A stretch of 64,000 nt of DNA from Clostridia bacterium (GCA_017395685.1 JAFQOD010000044.1:21161-85160), one strand, 5' to 3'. Positions 1 through 8,285 are shown, counted from the first letter of the stretch. The notes: generated by a model from the sequence alone, not told the origin. Translations and numbers: made by a program.

Positions 1-3
1 AGC

Positions 4-984
4 GTGGATAATCACATTCTTTCCGGCCTTCTGGCCCAGTATGAACAGCGCCGCCAGCAAAACGCCCAGGAAGGCGCCCGCCGGAGCGCGGAAATCGCCC
101 GGCTGCATCCCGATCTGACCGCCCTGATGGAAAAGCGGCACAGGATGGTGCTGCAGTCGGTGATGAATCTCTTCCCCGCCGAAAATCAGGATCCGGAAAA
201 GATCATGGCGGAATATAATCAGAAAATCGCCGCCATGCTTCTGGATCGGGGCTATCCCGCCGATTATCTTTCCCCCATCGTGCAATGCGAAACCTGCCGG
301 GATACGGGGTATTTCTATAATGCCGCCTCCCAGCAGGAAATGTGCCCCTGCCTCAAAAATGCCTATCACGCCGCCCTGTCCAAAGAAGGCGGGGAATTGG
401 AAAAGGAGCATACCTTCGAAAATTTCGATGCCTCCCGTTTCCCGGCGGATCCCCTGCCCGGCACCGACGTCACCCAGCGGGAATACATGGAAATCATCCG
501 GCAAAAATGCCTTTCCTTCGCGGAAAATGTGCCCCTGGGCCGGATCAGGACCTTGCTGCTCCACGGGGGCAGCGGCCTGGGCAAAACCTACCTGCTCCAC
601 TGCATCGGCCATCATGCCCGCAGCCGGGGGGTGGATACGATGTATGCCACCGCCTATGATCTGCTGATGGCGCTCAAGAATGCCTACTTTTCCCGGGATG
701 GCTTCTCCCGCACCGGGGAAAGCGCCCAGGAATATTTCGATGCCCAGCTTCTGATCATCGATGATCTGGGGATGGAGCCCCTGATGGAGGGCGTCACCGT
801 GGAACAGATCTATCATCTGATCAACGCCCGGCTTTCCAAGGGCCTCTATACCGCCATCAGCACCAATCTTTCCCGGGTGGAGCTGAAACAGCGCTATACC
901 GAGCGGGTCTCCTCCCGCCTGCTGGATCCCCGCACGGGGCTTACCATCCCCTTCCTGGGGAAGGATATCCGATTAATGAAATAA
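4..984 (+). CDS. DnaI/DnaC-type helicase-loader ATPase
   Basis: AAA+ ATP-binding protein of the DnaC/DnaI family, which loads replicative helicase onto DNA. The 326-residue product has a basic, coiled-coil-like N-terminus, a CxxC...CxC cluster (C95, C98, C114, C116) typical of Firmicutes DnaI-like proteins, Walker A GGSGLGKT at 188-195 and Walker B LLIIDDLG at 249-256. The predicted start is GTG at the very edge of the window, so its ribosome-binding site is not visible and a slightly earlier start cannot be excluded. The length fits the family. A bidirectional terminator follows the stop. Phage DnaC homologues look similar, but nothing else here is phage-like. Confidence 0.85.
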   Translation: MDNHILSGLLAQYEQRRQQNAQEGARRSAEIARLHPDLTALMEKRHRMVLQSVMNLFPAENQDPEKIMAEYNQKIAAMLLDRGYPADYLSPIVQCETCRDTGYFYNAASQQEMCPCLKNAYHAALSKEGGELEKEHTFENFDASRFPADPLPGTDVTQREYMEIIRQKCLSFAENVPLGRIRTLLLHGGSGLGKTYLLHCIGHHARSRGVDTMYATAYDLLMALKNAYFSRDGFSRTGESAQEYFDAQLLIIDDLGMEPLMEGVTVEQIYHLINARLSKGLYTAISTNLSRVELKQRYTERVSSRLLDPRTGLTIPFLGKDIRLMK

Positions 985-994
985 GCAAAGAAAT

Positions 995-1030
995 GCCGCC
1001 TATCATTTCAAGCATGATAAGCGGCTTTTT
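995..1030. terminator. Bidirectional terminator between convergent genes
   Basis: A GCCGC..ATCAT / ATGAT..GCGGC hairpin, followed by a T-run on the plus strand, lies between the stops of the convergent DnaI-like and DUF2974 genes. It can end the plus-strand transcript and probably also the minus-strand one. Confidence 0.7.
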
Positions 1031-2161
1031 CTATTTCGCTGTCATTCGGGAGCGAAAGATGATCCGGAATGCCGAAACATGCCACGTCCATACCAGCAGG
1101 AAAATCACCCGCAGCAGCATCTTTTTCTCCGTCCAGGAAAGCCCTGCCAGCTTGCGGATGGCTCTTGCCAGATGACGAAGGATTTTCCTGTTCAATTCCT
1201 CAATCCGCTGTACACCGGTCGCTTCCAGCAGAGAAAACAGAAGATCGATCAAACGGTTTTTTTCCTGCTTTGTCAGCCTGCCCAGCCATTTTTTCAGCGT
1301 AACATCCAGCAATCGGCTGGGGAGGGTGATCCGCTTTACCGGAAGAAATGCCGTCCCTCCCACCTGCCAATGCAAGGCCATATGCTGTAATATGCTGACG
1401 CCTTTGCTTTTCACCACCGTATGCGGCACGGCATTTTCCATCAGCAGCCCTACCACCGATGCCTGGGGAATAAAGCTGCGCATCCGGGGCAGCATTTCCT
1501 GATAATCTGTATCCTGCACAAAATCCGGGGTAAATCCCGGCCCATCAAAGGAATATACCGCCGCAATCCGCCGGCGAACGGCCCCCGCCGCCTTTGCAGC
1601 CCCATAAATTGCCAGATTGCCGCCCTTTGAATGGCCGCAAAAATATAGCGCACCTTCCTGCAATTGGGGCACCCGATCCACATATTCGGCCGCCGCCAGA
1701 TGGGCGGGCAGCCCATGGGTGATTGCCAGGCGAAAATCCTCCTTCCAGCCCACAAATGTGGTATCTGTGCCCCGGAAGCAGGCGGCTCCCCAATCCTTTG
1801 TTATGCAGGCAATGGCGGAAAATTGCTTTTCCTGCGCAATATCCGTTTCATCTGCAAAGCCGCATAATTGTATTTCATAAAACCGGGGGCAATCCATCAA
1901 TCTTTTCAGCAGATTAGCCCCTGATACATACGGATTGACAGCATAGGGCTTTTCCTTTTCCAGCTGTTGGGGATGCAATAAAAAATACGCTTTTGCCGCT
2001 TCCGGCAAGGGCAGCGCAGCCCCTTCCCCGGGGCCGGGCAAAACGCCCTGCCAATCCACATAGGCAAGCCAGGAAAGAATAAGAAAATCCGCCTCATTCA
2101 CTGCTGCCTGGGCAAAGGGAATATGCCCTTGCCAGCCCAGATAATCATAAATATCAGCCAT
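1031..2161 (-). CDS. DUF2974 (Mbeg1-like) alpha/beta-hydrolase
   Basis: 376-residue predicted serine hydrolase of the DUF2974/Mbeg1-like family, related to class 3 lipases. The N-terminus MADIYDYLGW is the usual family start and is preceded by GGAGG 7 bases upstream, so I chose this ATG over one 54 codons earlier. A GHSKGGN nucleophile elbow puts the catalytic serine at residue 178. A VYSFDGPGF motif follows, where the family usually has its acidic residue. There is no signal peptide, so it is probably cytoplasmic. Substrate is unknown. It is a single gene with its own promoter, divergent from rpmE. Confidence 0.8.
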   Translation of the reverse strand: MADIYDYLGWQGHIPFAQAAVNEADFLILSWLAYVDWQGVLPGPGEGAALPLPEAAKAYFLLHPQQLEKEKPYAVNPYVSGANLLKRLMDCPRFYEIQLCGFADETDIAQEKQFSAIACITKDWGAACFRGTDTTFVGWKEDFRLAITHGLPAHLAAAEYVDRVPQLQEGALYFCGHSKGGNLAIYGAAKAAGAVRRRIAAVYSFDGPGFTPDFVQDTDYQEMLPRMRSFIPQASVVGLLMENAVPHTVVKSKGVSILQHMALHWQVGGTAFLPVKRITLPSRLLDVTLKKWLGRLTKQEKNRLIDLLFSLLEATGVQRIEELNRKILRHLARAIRKLAGLSWTEKKMLLRVIFLLVWTWHVSAFRIIFRSRMTAK

Positions 2162-2182
2162 ATCCTGCCTCCTCAGTTTTCC

Positions 2183-2211
2183 ATTATAAGCGTTGGCCCG
2201 ATATCCCGCAA
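2183..2211 (-). promoter_or_regulatory. Promoter for the DUF2974 gene
   Basis: On the minus strand, TTGCGG and TATAAT are separated by 17 bases, 22 bases upstream of the chosen ATG. The -10 hexamer is perfect and the -35 is partial. Confidence 0.6.
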
Positions 2212-2248
2212 CTGTTTTTGTATTTATCAGGAATTTACAAAAAACTTC

Positions 2249-2277
2249 TTGCATTCTTGCATCCGTCATGATATAAT
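2249..2277 (+). promoter_or_regulatory. Promoter for rpmE
   Basis: TTGCAT, a 17-base spacer and a perfect TATAAT give a sigma-A-type promoter about 70 bases upstream of rpmE. Confidence 0.65.
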
Positions 2278-2346
2278 ACATTCTGCGGCTCATAGGCAGC
2301 CACCTATGAATCCGCCATTGCATCAGGCAAAAGAGGTGAAATTGGC

Positions 2347-2544
2347 ATGAAGGAAAAGATCCATCCCAAGTACGAAAAGGCTATCGTTCGTTGCGTATGC
2401 GGTGAAACCTGGGAAACCGGCTCCACCAAGAAGGAACTGAAGGTCGAAATCTGCTCGAAGTGTCATCCTTTCTACACCGGCAAGCAGAAGCTGGTGGATA
2501 GCGGCGGCCGCGTCGATCGCTTCAAGAAGCGCTTCGGCATGTAA
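2347..2544 (+). CDS. rpmE: 50S ribosomal protein L31
   Basis: 65-residue L31 of the zinc-binding (C+) type. It carries C16, C18, C36 and C39 as the expected metal-binding set, and starts [10 protein letters not shown] with the family N-terminus. It binds the large subunit near the 5S rRNA and the intersubunit bridge. In many Firmicutes rpmE is beside DUF1385, prmC and prfA. Those genes lie only a few kb away here, but on the opposite strand and separated by four genes, so the ancestral cluster has been rearranged. Two terminators in series follow it. Confidence 0.97.
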   Translation: MKEKIHPKYEKAIVRCVCGETWETGSTKKELKVEICSKCHPFYTGKQKLVDSGGRVDRFKKRFGM

Positions 2545-2551
2545 TGCCCAT

Positions 2552-2586
2552 AAAAAGCAGCATGGTGAAAACCTTGCTGCTTTTTG
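2552..2586 (+). terminator. rpmE terminator 1
   Basis: Hairpin AAAAGCAGCA / TGCTGCTTTT with an A-rich 5' side and a T-run on the 3' side, directly after rpmE. Confidence 0.8.
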
Positions 2587-2604
2587 ATTGCCAATATACC
2601 TTTT

Positions 2605-2638
2605 GCGCTCTTCCATTTTTCGGAGGGGCGCTTTTTTT
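2605..2638 (+). terminator. rpmE terminator 2
   Basis: A ten-pair stem (GCGCTCTTCC with GGAGGGGCGC, two G-U pairs) followed by seven T. It forms a tandem terminator with the one at 2552 and would insulate rpmE from the secreted-protein genes downstream. Confidence 0.75.
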
Positions 2639-2778
2639 CTTGTCGCCAGGGGGGCGACCGGGAAGGGGGCTGCCCGTGATATTCTATCCTTGCCGGAAGG
2701 GAATGAGGAGAAACCCACCGGCAGGGGAACAAAAAAACCAGTCGCCATCCCGGCGACCCGCAGCCCCCCTTCATCCGG

Positions 2779-2784
2779 TATACT
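2779..2784 (+). promoter_or_regulatory. Possible -10 for the secreted paralogue pair
   Basis: TATACT lies 45 bases before the first secreted-protein gene. No convincing -35 lies 16-18 bases upstream, so this is a weak call. A small GTCGCC/GGCGAC hairpin lies at about 2642-2658. Confidence 0.3.
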
Positions 2785-2823
2785 GACACCATCAACAAAA
2801 ACAATTTTGAGGAGGAACAACCC

Positions 2824-3228
2824 ATGAAAAACATCCGCAAGCTGATCGCCCTGGTCCTGATCGCCGTTACGCTCTTCACCTTCGCCGCCCCCGCCCTCGC
2901 CGCTTCCCCCAGCGCCCAGATCGATTACGTGGCCACCTCCGTTTACGTGGTAGGCACCACCGTCCAAATCAAGGGCTATTTCCAGAATAACACCAGCAAG
3001 ACCGTCAGCAATTTCACCGATTTCGATATGACCCTGTGGCAGGGCCGTTCCAAGATCCTGGCTGTTGAATTCGATGCCCTGCAGTATTTCTCCCTGGCCC
3101 CCGGCGGCCGGATCAATTATGATTTCACCGTCACCAATGTATACGGCCTCAATCCCGGCTATTACTTCTGCTCCCAGCACGGCATCTATGCCGATTGCGC
3201 TTTCACCTATAGCTATCGCTATCGCTGA
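2824..3228 (+). CDS. Small secreted protein, first of a tandem pair
   Basis: 134 residues with a clear Sec signal peptide: basic MKNIRK, a hydrophobic core and AxA cleavage after about residue 26. The mature part is about 107 residues and beta-rich, with phrases such as VGTTVQIKGYFQN and a tyrosine-rich C-terminus. I do not recognise the family. The pattern looks like a small Ig-like or SLAP-like beta-sandwich, which is inference only. GAGGAGG lies about 8 bases before the ATG. It is 33 bases from a paralogue with a nearly identical signal peptide and the same overall plan, so the two are probably co-transcribed. Confidence 0.8.
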   Translation: MKNIRKLIALVLIAVTLFTFAAPALAASPSAQIDYVATSVYVVGTTVQIKGYFQNNTSKTVSNFTDFDMTLWQGRSKILAVEFDALQYFSLAPGGRINYDFTVTNVYGLNPGYYFCSQHGIYADCAFTYSYRYR

Positions 3229-3261
3229 TCCATCATCAACCCATAGAGGAGGAAAAAAACC

Positions 3262-3666
3262 ATGAAAAATATCCGTAAGCTGATCGCCCTCATCCTGGTG
3301 GCCGCCGCCCTTTTCGCCTTTGCCGCTCCCGCCAGCGCCGATTCCATGCTGAATGATGAATTCTGCTACGTTCCCACCAAAGTGGTGGTAAACGGCACCA
3401 CCGTCACCATCAGCGGCTATTTCATCAATCGCTGCACTACCATCGTCACGGATGTGGATTCCCTGCTTTTGTGCCTTTATCAGTCCGGCGAAATGGTGCT
3501 GGATGCCTACTTCCCTTATCTGGATTATTTCCGGCTGGGTTACATGGATTGCTATTACCAGACCTTCGTCATCTATGATGTGCCCTATCTCAACAGCGGC
3601 GTCTATTATCCCGCTTCCGATGATCTTACCGTTCTGATCGACTGCGAATACCAAATGGTCGTCTGA
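3262..3666 (+). CDS. Small secreted protein, second of a tandem pair
   Basis: 134 residues, the same length as its upstream neighbour. The first ten residues (MKNIRKLIAL) are identical and a signal peptide ends at an AxA site near residue 26. The mature parts align by pattern (VNGTTVTISGYFIN against VGTTVQIKGYFQN) but have diverged strongly. This one is more acidic and has several cysteines that could pair outside the cell. A GAGGAGG ribosome-binding site precedes it and a strong terminator follows. It is a secreted protein of unknown function, probably produced by local duplication. Confidence 0.8.
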   Translation: MKNIRKLIALILVAAALFAFAAPASADSMLNDEFCYVPTKVVVNGTTVTISGYFINRCTTIVTDVDSLLLCLYQSGEMVLDAYFPYLDYFRLGYMDCYYQTFVIYDVPYLNSGVYYPASDDLTVLIDCEYQMVV

Positions 3667-3682
3667 TATCAAATCCAAAATT

Positions 3683-3710
3683 GGGCCGGCTGCCTTTGCC
3701 GGCCCTTTTT
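3683..3710 (+). terminator. Terminator of the secreted pair
   Basis: GGGCCGGC / GCCGGCCC stem followed by five T, 17 bases after the second paralogue. Confidence 0.85.
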
Positions 3711-3786
3711 CCAAGGAAATTCATAAAATTCTGGGGATGACAAAATTTCAACCAGATTATGCATTTTTCTTCCATGCAAATCATGG

Positions 3787-3792
3787 TATAGT
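3787..3792 (+). promoter_or_regulatory. Extended -10 for the membrane protein gene
   Basis: TGGTATAGT is an extended -10 element 45 bases before the start at 3837. The -35 region is poor. Confidence 0.45.
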
Positions 3793-3836
3793 AGGAATAG
3801 CGATCATTACGATTTATGTGCAAAGGAGCGATCTCT

Positions 3837-4358
3837 ATGAAGCTGAAGGCCCCCGTATTCAACAAATCCACCATTCCTGCCTATGCCGCCGCCCTTCTGA
3901 TGATCCTGGTATTTGTGATGATGTTTATGCCCTTCTGGCATTTCACCTCCACTGAAAAGGTGAAGCAGGCCGATGGCACCCGCGTGGAAGTGGAAGTGGA
4001 AAATGACATTTCCATGAATTCCTATGTATGGTTCCCCGAAGATAACAAGGCCCTGCGCAATGAACTGAAGACCCTTACCGAAAGCAAAAAGGCCATCGAT
4101 GTCACCAGCACCGTTCTCCAGCCCATCCTGATGTTCGTGCTGTCCATTGTGGGCGCCGGCCTGTGCGTGATCAAGCCCACCGGCAAGATCACCCCCGTGC
4201 TCCCCATCCTGCTGGGTATCGCCGGCATCTGGTGCTTCGCGGCGCAGCCCATCTATCGCTTCGGCAGCCTTTGGGTGCCCATGCTGGTCTGCTGCATTCT
4301 GGCGCTGTGCTGCGGCGCCTTCGCCCTGGCCATGAAGCTCATCAAGAAAAAGGCCTGA
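3837..4358 (+). CDS. Four-helix membrane protein, unknown function
   Basis: 173 residues. AAAGGAG lies 8 bases upstream of the ATG at 3837, so the MKLKAPVF start is preferred to an in-frame start 7 codons earlier. Four hydrophobic segments are visible, around residues 11-35, 85-108, 113-135 and 142-165. Between helices 1 and 2 lies a charged, probably extracytoplasmic loop of about 45 residues containing EKVKQADGTRVEVEVEND. I do not recognise the family. It is a single gene with its own terminator. Confidence 0.75.
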   Translation: MKLKAPVFNKSTIPAYAAALLMILVFVMMFMPFWHFTSTEKVKQADGTRVEVEVENDISMNSYVWFPEDNKALRNELKTLTESKKAIDVTSTVLQPILMFVLSIVGAGLCVIKPTGKITPVLPILLGIAGIWCFAAQPIYRFGSLWVPMLVCCILALCCGAFALAMKLIKKKA

Positions 4359-4377
4359 TCCTCTTTCATTTTTTATC

Positions 4378-4402
4378 GCCCGTGGAAACACGGGCTTTTT
4401 TA
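4378..4402 (+). terminator. Terminator of the membrane protein gene
   Basis: GCCCGTG-GAAA-CACGGGC with a stable GNRA-type loop, followed by six T. Confidence 0.85.
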
Positions 4403-4420
4403 TTGCCTGGAATCAAAGCA

Positions 4421-4454
4421 AAAAAGCCGGCCCCATCGGAACCGGCCCCTTTTT
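4421..4454. terminator. Terminator of prfA (bidirectional)
   Basis: GCCGG/CCGGC stem with A-runs on the left and T-runs on the right, immediately beyond the prfA stop. It can work in both directions. Confidence 0.7.
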
Positions 4455-5522
4455 TCAGCCCATATTCAATTGCTTCAGCTTTTCGCCCTGCTCCTGAATG
4501 GTGAGGGCGTCGATGATTTCATCCAGTTCCCCATCCATGATGGCGTCGATCTTGTACAGGGTCAGCCCCGCCCTGTGATCGGTCACCCGGCCCTGAGGGA
4601 AATTATAGGTGCGGATGCGCTCATTCCGCTCCCCGGTGCCCACCTGGGCCTTCCGGTTCTGGGCATAGGCCGCATCCTGCTGGGATTGCAATAGATCATA
4701 CAGCCGGGATTTGAGCACCCGCATGGCCTTTTCTTTATTCTTGAGCTGGCTTTTTTCATCCTGGCAGGTGACCACCAGCCCGGTGGGCATATGGGTGATG
4801 CGCACGGCGGAATCCGTACGATTGATGTACTGGCCGCCGTGGCCGGATGCCCGGTAGGTATCGATGCGGATATCCTCCTGCCGGATTTCCACCTCCACAT
4901 CCTCCGCCTCCGGCAGCACCGCCACCGTGGCCGTGGAGGTATGGATGCGCCCCCCTGCCTCCGTTACCGGCACCCGCTGAATGCGGTGCACCCCGGATTC
5001 GAATTTCATCCGGGAAAAAGCACCGGTGCCGTTGAGGGTGAATACCGCTTCCTTGATGCCCCCCAGCTCCGTATCGGAAATATCCACTGCCTCAAACCGG
5101 TATCCCCGCCGCTCCGCATACCGCTGATACATCCGCAGCAGCAGCGCCGCAAATAATGCCGCTTCATCGCCCCCGGCGCCGGGACGGATTTCCATCACCA
5201 CGCTGCGATCGTCATTGGGATCGTGGGGGATGAGGAATAATTTCAGCCGCTCACGCTCCCGCTCCTGTGCAGGCAGCAGCTCCTTCAGCTCTTCCTCCGC
5301 CATATCCGCCAGATCCGGATCATGCTGCATTTCCCTGGCCTGATCAATGGCGCTCAGCAGCTGCCGGAATTCCCGCCAGGCGGCAACCGCCTCCTCCAAT
5401 TGGGCGATCTCTTTCAATATTTTCTGCCACCGGGGCACATCCGCAATGATCTCCGGCTGGGCAGAGGCAATCTGCAATTCCTCGTAACGGCCTTCCATGG
5501 CTTCAAACTGAGATTCTATCAT
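4455..5522 (-). CDS. prfA: Peptide chain release factor 1
   Basis: 355 residues, the normal RF1 length. It recognises UAA and UAG stop codons and triggers peptidyl-tRNA hydrolysis. The GGQ catalytic motif is at 229-231 inside SGHGGQYINR. The codon-recognition tripeptide PVT is at 185-187, a PxT of the RF1 type and not the SPF of RF2. AAAGGAAG precedes the ATG. prmC, whose product methylates the GGQ glutamine, lies upstream on the same strand, but 500 bases of repeat DNA separate the two, so co-transcription is uncertain. Confidence 0.97.
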   Translation of the reverse strand: MIESQFEAMEGRYEELQIASAQPEIIADVPRWQKILKEIAQLEEAVAAWREFRQLLSAIDQAREMQHDPDLADMAEEELKELLPAQERERERLKLFLIPHDPNDDRSVVMEIRPGAGGDEAALFAALLLRMYQRYAERRGYRFEAVDISDTELGGIKEAVFTLNGTGAFSRMKFESGVHRIQRVPVTEAGGRIHTSTATVAVLPEAEDVEVEIRQEDIRIDTYRASGHGGQYINRTDSAVRITHMPTGLVVTCQDEKSQLKNKEKAMRVLKSRLYDLLQSQQDAAYAQNRKAQVGTGERNERIRTYNFPQGRVTDHRAGLTLYKIDAIMDGELDEIIDALTIQEQGEKLKQLNMG

Positions 5523-5535
5523 GCTCTTCCTTTCT

Positions 5536-5907
5536 GGGGGCTTCTTCAGCCCCCATACCCCTGAACCAGGGAGATTCTCTCTCTGGACCCTGCCTGGCGA
5601 TAATATTGGCTTTTCTTGCCCACAATCGCCGCCTGATGCTTAACTCAAGGTACGAGGATATGGGGGCTTCTTCAGCCCCCACACCCCTGAACCAGGGAGA
5701 TCCTCTCCCTGGACCCTACCCGGCGATGACACGGGCCTTTCTTACACACAATTGCCGCCTGACGCTTTAAGGGAGGACGTTTCGGGGGCTTCTTCAGCCC
5801 CCATACCCCTGAACCAGGGAGATCCTCTCCCTGGACCCTGCCTGGCGATAATACAGTCTGCTTAACCACACGATAACCGCCTGCGAATCCAGATTGCCCG
5901 TTCCGCA
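5536..5907. repeat. Three tandem ~124-bp hairpin units upstream of prfA
   Basis: Three degenerate direct repeats start at 5536, 5662 and 5784 (periods 126 and 122). Each unit opens with a GGGGGCT-loop-AGCCCCC hairpin, then a CCAGGGAGA / TCTCCCTGG hairpin, then a conserved tail containing a GCGAT motif and CCGCCTG. The rest of the gap, 5908-6022, holds a GCAGGGGAAT / ATTCCCCTGC hairpin near 5917-5938 and a GGGGC/GCCCC hairpin near 5945-5960. Nothing coding is supported in 5523-6022. Confidence 0.8.
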
Positions 5908-6022
5908 ATTGCGGGGTGCAGGGGAATCATTCCCCTGCCGGGGTTCGGGGCAGCGCCCCGCCATTCTCCCTCTCCGCCGGCACAGATTACACAAATAGCT
6001 TTGATCAGCGCCCCGGAAACCT

Positions 6023-6844
6023 CTACCGCAGCCTTGCGGATACTCCCCGGGGATGGCCGTTCATATCATAAATCCAATCAATTGCCTCAAATTCTGCGGC
6101 CAGCAGCGCCGCAATCCGCCCCGGCTGATCATCGCCGCATTCCAGCACCAGCCAGCCCCCCTGATGCAGATGTCCGGGCGCCTCCGATGCAATCCTCCGG
6201 TAAAAATCCAGGCCATCCCTGCCCCCGAAAAGGGCCATTTCCGGCTCCCGGTTCACTTCCTGCTGCAGTTTTCCCCGCAGGTCGTCCGGGATATAGGGGG
6301 GATTGGAAACGATCAGATGGAATTTTTCATGCCCCACCGGCTGAAATAAATCCCCCTGCAGGATGCGCACATCCGCCTGCAGGGCCGCTGCATTCTCCTT
6401 TGCCAGGGAAAGGGCGTCGCCGCTCAGATCGGACAGCGTCACCTGCGCCCCCGGCCTCAGCTTTTTGATGGCAATGCCGATGGCCCCCGTGCCGCAGCAT
6501 AGATCCAGCACCTGCATCCCCGGCCTGATCCTTTCCAAGGCCGCTTCGCATACCGCCTCGGTATCATTCCGGGGGATCAGCGCCCGATGATCCGTTTTGA
6601 AGGAAAAGCCCATAAAGGGCTGCTCCCCCAGGATCCACTGCAGGGGTTCCCTGCCCTTCCGCCGGGCCACCAGCGCCTGAAAATCCGCCCACTGGGCATC
6701 GGCCAGCGGCCGCATTTTATCCAATAGCATGGGCAGCCGCTGCATCTGCAAAATATGAGCCAGCAGGTATTCCCCATCCAGCCGGGGATCGGGAATTTCC
6801 CGCAGTTCATTTTCTGCCCAGGAAAGAGCGTCACGGATGGTCAT
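6023..6844 (-). CDS. prmC: Release factor glutamine N5-methyltransferase
   Basis: 273 residues. It uses SAM to methylate the glutamine of the GGQ motif in release factors. Visible features are an N-terminal helical substrate domain, IPRNDTE at about 90-96, the SAM-binding DLCCGTGAIG at 114-123 and the catalytic NPPY at 181-184. The start at MTIRDALSW is chosen because GGAGG lies just upstream, against an in-frame start 16 codons earlier. It lies between the DUF1385 gene and prfA, the conserved Firmicutes order. Confidence 0.95.
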   Translation of the reverse strand: MTIRDALSWAENELREIPDPRLDGEYLLAHILQMQRLPMLLDKMRPLADAQWADFQALVARRKGREPLQWILGEQPFMGFSFKTDHRALIPRNDTEAVCEAALERIRPGMQVLDLCCGTGAIGIAIKKLRPGAQVTLSDLSGDALSLAKENAAALQADVRILQGDLFQPVGHEKFHLIVSNPPYIPDDLRGKLQQEVNREPEMALFGGRDGLDFYRRIASEAPGHLHQGGWLVLECGDDQPGRIAALLAAEFEAIDWIYDMNGHPRGVSARLR

Positions 6845-7042
6845 GGAACACCTCCAGAGTTTCAACGCATGCCCTGCGCTGCGCTTGCACATGCTTCGTC
6901 GCTTCCGTTTCTTGGCTGCCTCTTATGCGTCCCCTTGGGCTGCAACGAGTGTTTGGCCTTCTCCCATTCCCAAGCACCACTGGGAAAGCAGTTGATTTCT
7001 TGCGTTCAAGAAAAATCCAGTAACAGTTTTCTTTGGGAGAGC

Positions 7043-7082
7043 GCGAGAGGGGGTTTCTTTTTCAAAAGAAACCCCCTCTCGC
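7043..7082. terminator. Perfect 19-bp-stem hairpin after the DUF1385 gene
   Basis: GCGAGAGGGGGTTTCTTTT pairs perfectly with its complement around a 2-base loop, 15 bases beyond the DUF1385 stop. It is probably the 3' end of that transcript. A sister element with different stem bases lies before metG at 42768. The rest of the gap 6845-7097 shows no gene. Confidence 0.7.
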
Positions 7083-7097
7083 AATACTAAAAACTAC

Positions 7098-8111
7098 TTA
7101 TTCTTTACTCAGCACGATCCAGCCTTCCTCGGTTTTTTCGCCTTCCGGCAGGCCGTGGAGGGCAGCATTCATGGAAACGATGGCCACTTCGATCATTTCA
7201 TCGGTGGGCTGCTTGGTGGTGAGCCGCTGCATCTGCAATCCGGGCCAGCGCAGGAAGCGCACGATGGGCCCTTCGGAATGGGCCAGGGCTTTCAGCACCT
7301 CATAGCTGATGCCAGTGATCACGGGCAGCAGCACCAGCCGGGACAGGATCCGCAGGAAATAATTGGCCCCCAGATCAAAGCCGGTCAATTCCAGCACCAG
7401 CACATCGATGATGGAATAAAAAATAATGGAAAGGAAGAAAGTCAGCAGCAGGAAGGAAGTGCCGCAGCGGGGATGGAGGGTGGAAAACTGCTGGGCATTC
7501 TTGGGATTCAGTTCCAGGCCCTTTTCGTTGCAATATACGGTCTTATGCTCCGCCCCGTGATACTGGAAGGTCTTTTTCATTTCGGGGATGCGGCCGCAGA
7601 AGGAAATATAGGCAATCAGCAGCACAATGCGGATCAGGCCGGATACCAGATTCTTCAGCAGCAGCATGGTGCCGGTGGCATCCTTGGGGAAAAGGAACAT
7701 GGCCACATTGGGCAGCAGCACGAACAGCCCCACGCTCATGGCCAGGGCCATCAGCACCGCCAGGCCCATAAAGAATTTTTCCGCCTTATCCCCCAGCTTT
7801 TCGGTGAGCCATTTTTCAAATTTGCCGGGCTCTTCCTGATAGGCCTCATCCCCGGTCATCTTTGCGCTTTCGGTGAGCACCCGCATGCCCAGGCCCATCA
7901 TGGATACCATGCTGACGGCGCCGCGGATAAAGGGCCAGCCCATCCATTTATGCTTTTTCGCGGGGGAAACATAATCCTCCCGTTTTACAACGATCTTGCC
8001 ATCGGGCCTGCGCACGGCAACCGCCACGGCGTCCGGCGCCTTCATCATCACGCCGTCCAATACGGCCTGGCCGCCGATATCCACCCGGGGGCAGCTTTTC
8101 TCTTTCGCCAT
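7098..8111 (-). CDS. DUF1385 family membrane protein
   Basis: 337 residues of the DUF1385 family (predicted metal-dependent-enzyme-like membrane protein, function unknown). The N-terminal signature DIGGQAVLDGVMM at about 10-22 is diagnostic. Several hydrophobic segments follow (about 105-130, 145-170 and 215-270), and FQYHGAEHKTVYC, with the family's conserved histidines, sits between them. The start MAKEKSCPRV is preceded by AGAAGG. An in-frame start 31 codons earlier lacks family support. The gene commonly travels with rpmE, prmC and prfA in Firmicutes, as it does here. Confidence 0.9.
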   Translation of the reverse strand: MAKEKSCPRVDIGGQAVLDGVMMKAPDAVAVAVRRPDGKIVVKREDYVSPAKKHKWMGWPFIRGAVSMVSMMGLGMRVLTESAKMTGDEAYQEEPGKFEKWLTEKLGDKAEKFFMGLAVLMALAMSVGLFVLLPNVAMFLFPKDATGTMLLLKNLVSGLIRIVLLIAYISFCGRIPEMKKTFQYHGAEHKTVYCNEKGLELNPKNAQQFSTLHPRCGTSFLLLTFFLSIIFYSIIDVLVLELTGFDLGANYFLRILSRLVLLPVITGISYEVLKALAHSEGPIVRFLRWPGLQMQRLTTKQPTDEMIEVAIVSMNAALHGLPEGEKTEEGWIVLSKE

Positions 8112-8249
8112 TGATAGCCTTCTTTCTGCACGCAAATGTGCCTTACAATTCAAAGCAGGCGCAAAACGCCATAAACATTGCTTTATTCTATATATACCGC
8201 CCAAATCCCTGCTGAAACAGGGGAAAGATTTTTTTACAACTGCTTCGGC

Positions 8250-8285
8250 AAATGAAAAAGCAGAGAATGCATTCGCATTCTCTGC
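8250..8285 (-). terminator. Terminator of the ribosomal operon
   Basis: An 11-pair stem, GCAGAGAATGC / GCATTCTCTGC with loop ATTC, followed on the minus strand by five T. It lies 30 bases after rplQ and is the main terminator of the S10-spc-alpha run. Confidence 0.9.

Noticed and set aside
2323..3714. 463-codon minus-strand frame across rpmE and the secreted pair
   Set aside because: It crosses two strong terminators, opposes three supported genes and its product is low-complexity Gly/Ile/Asp repeats.
5672..5994. Small minus-strand frames in the tandem repeat upstream of prfA
   Set aside because: They share the repeated GLKKPPK segment because of the DNA repeat; no start signals.
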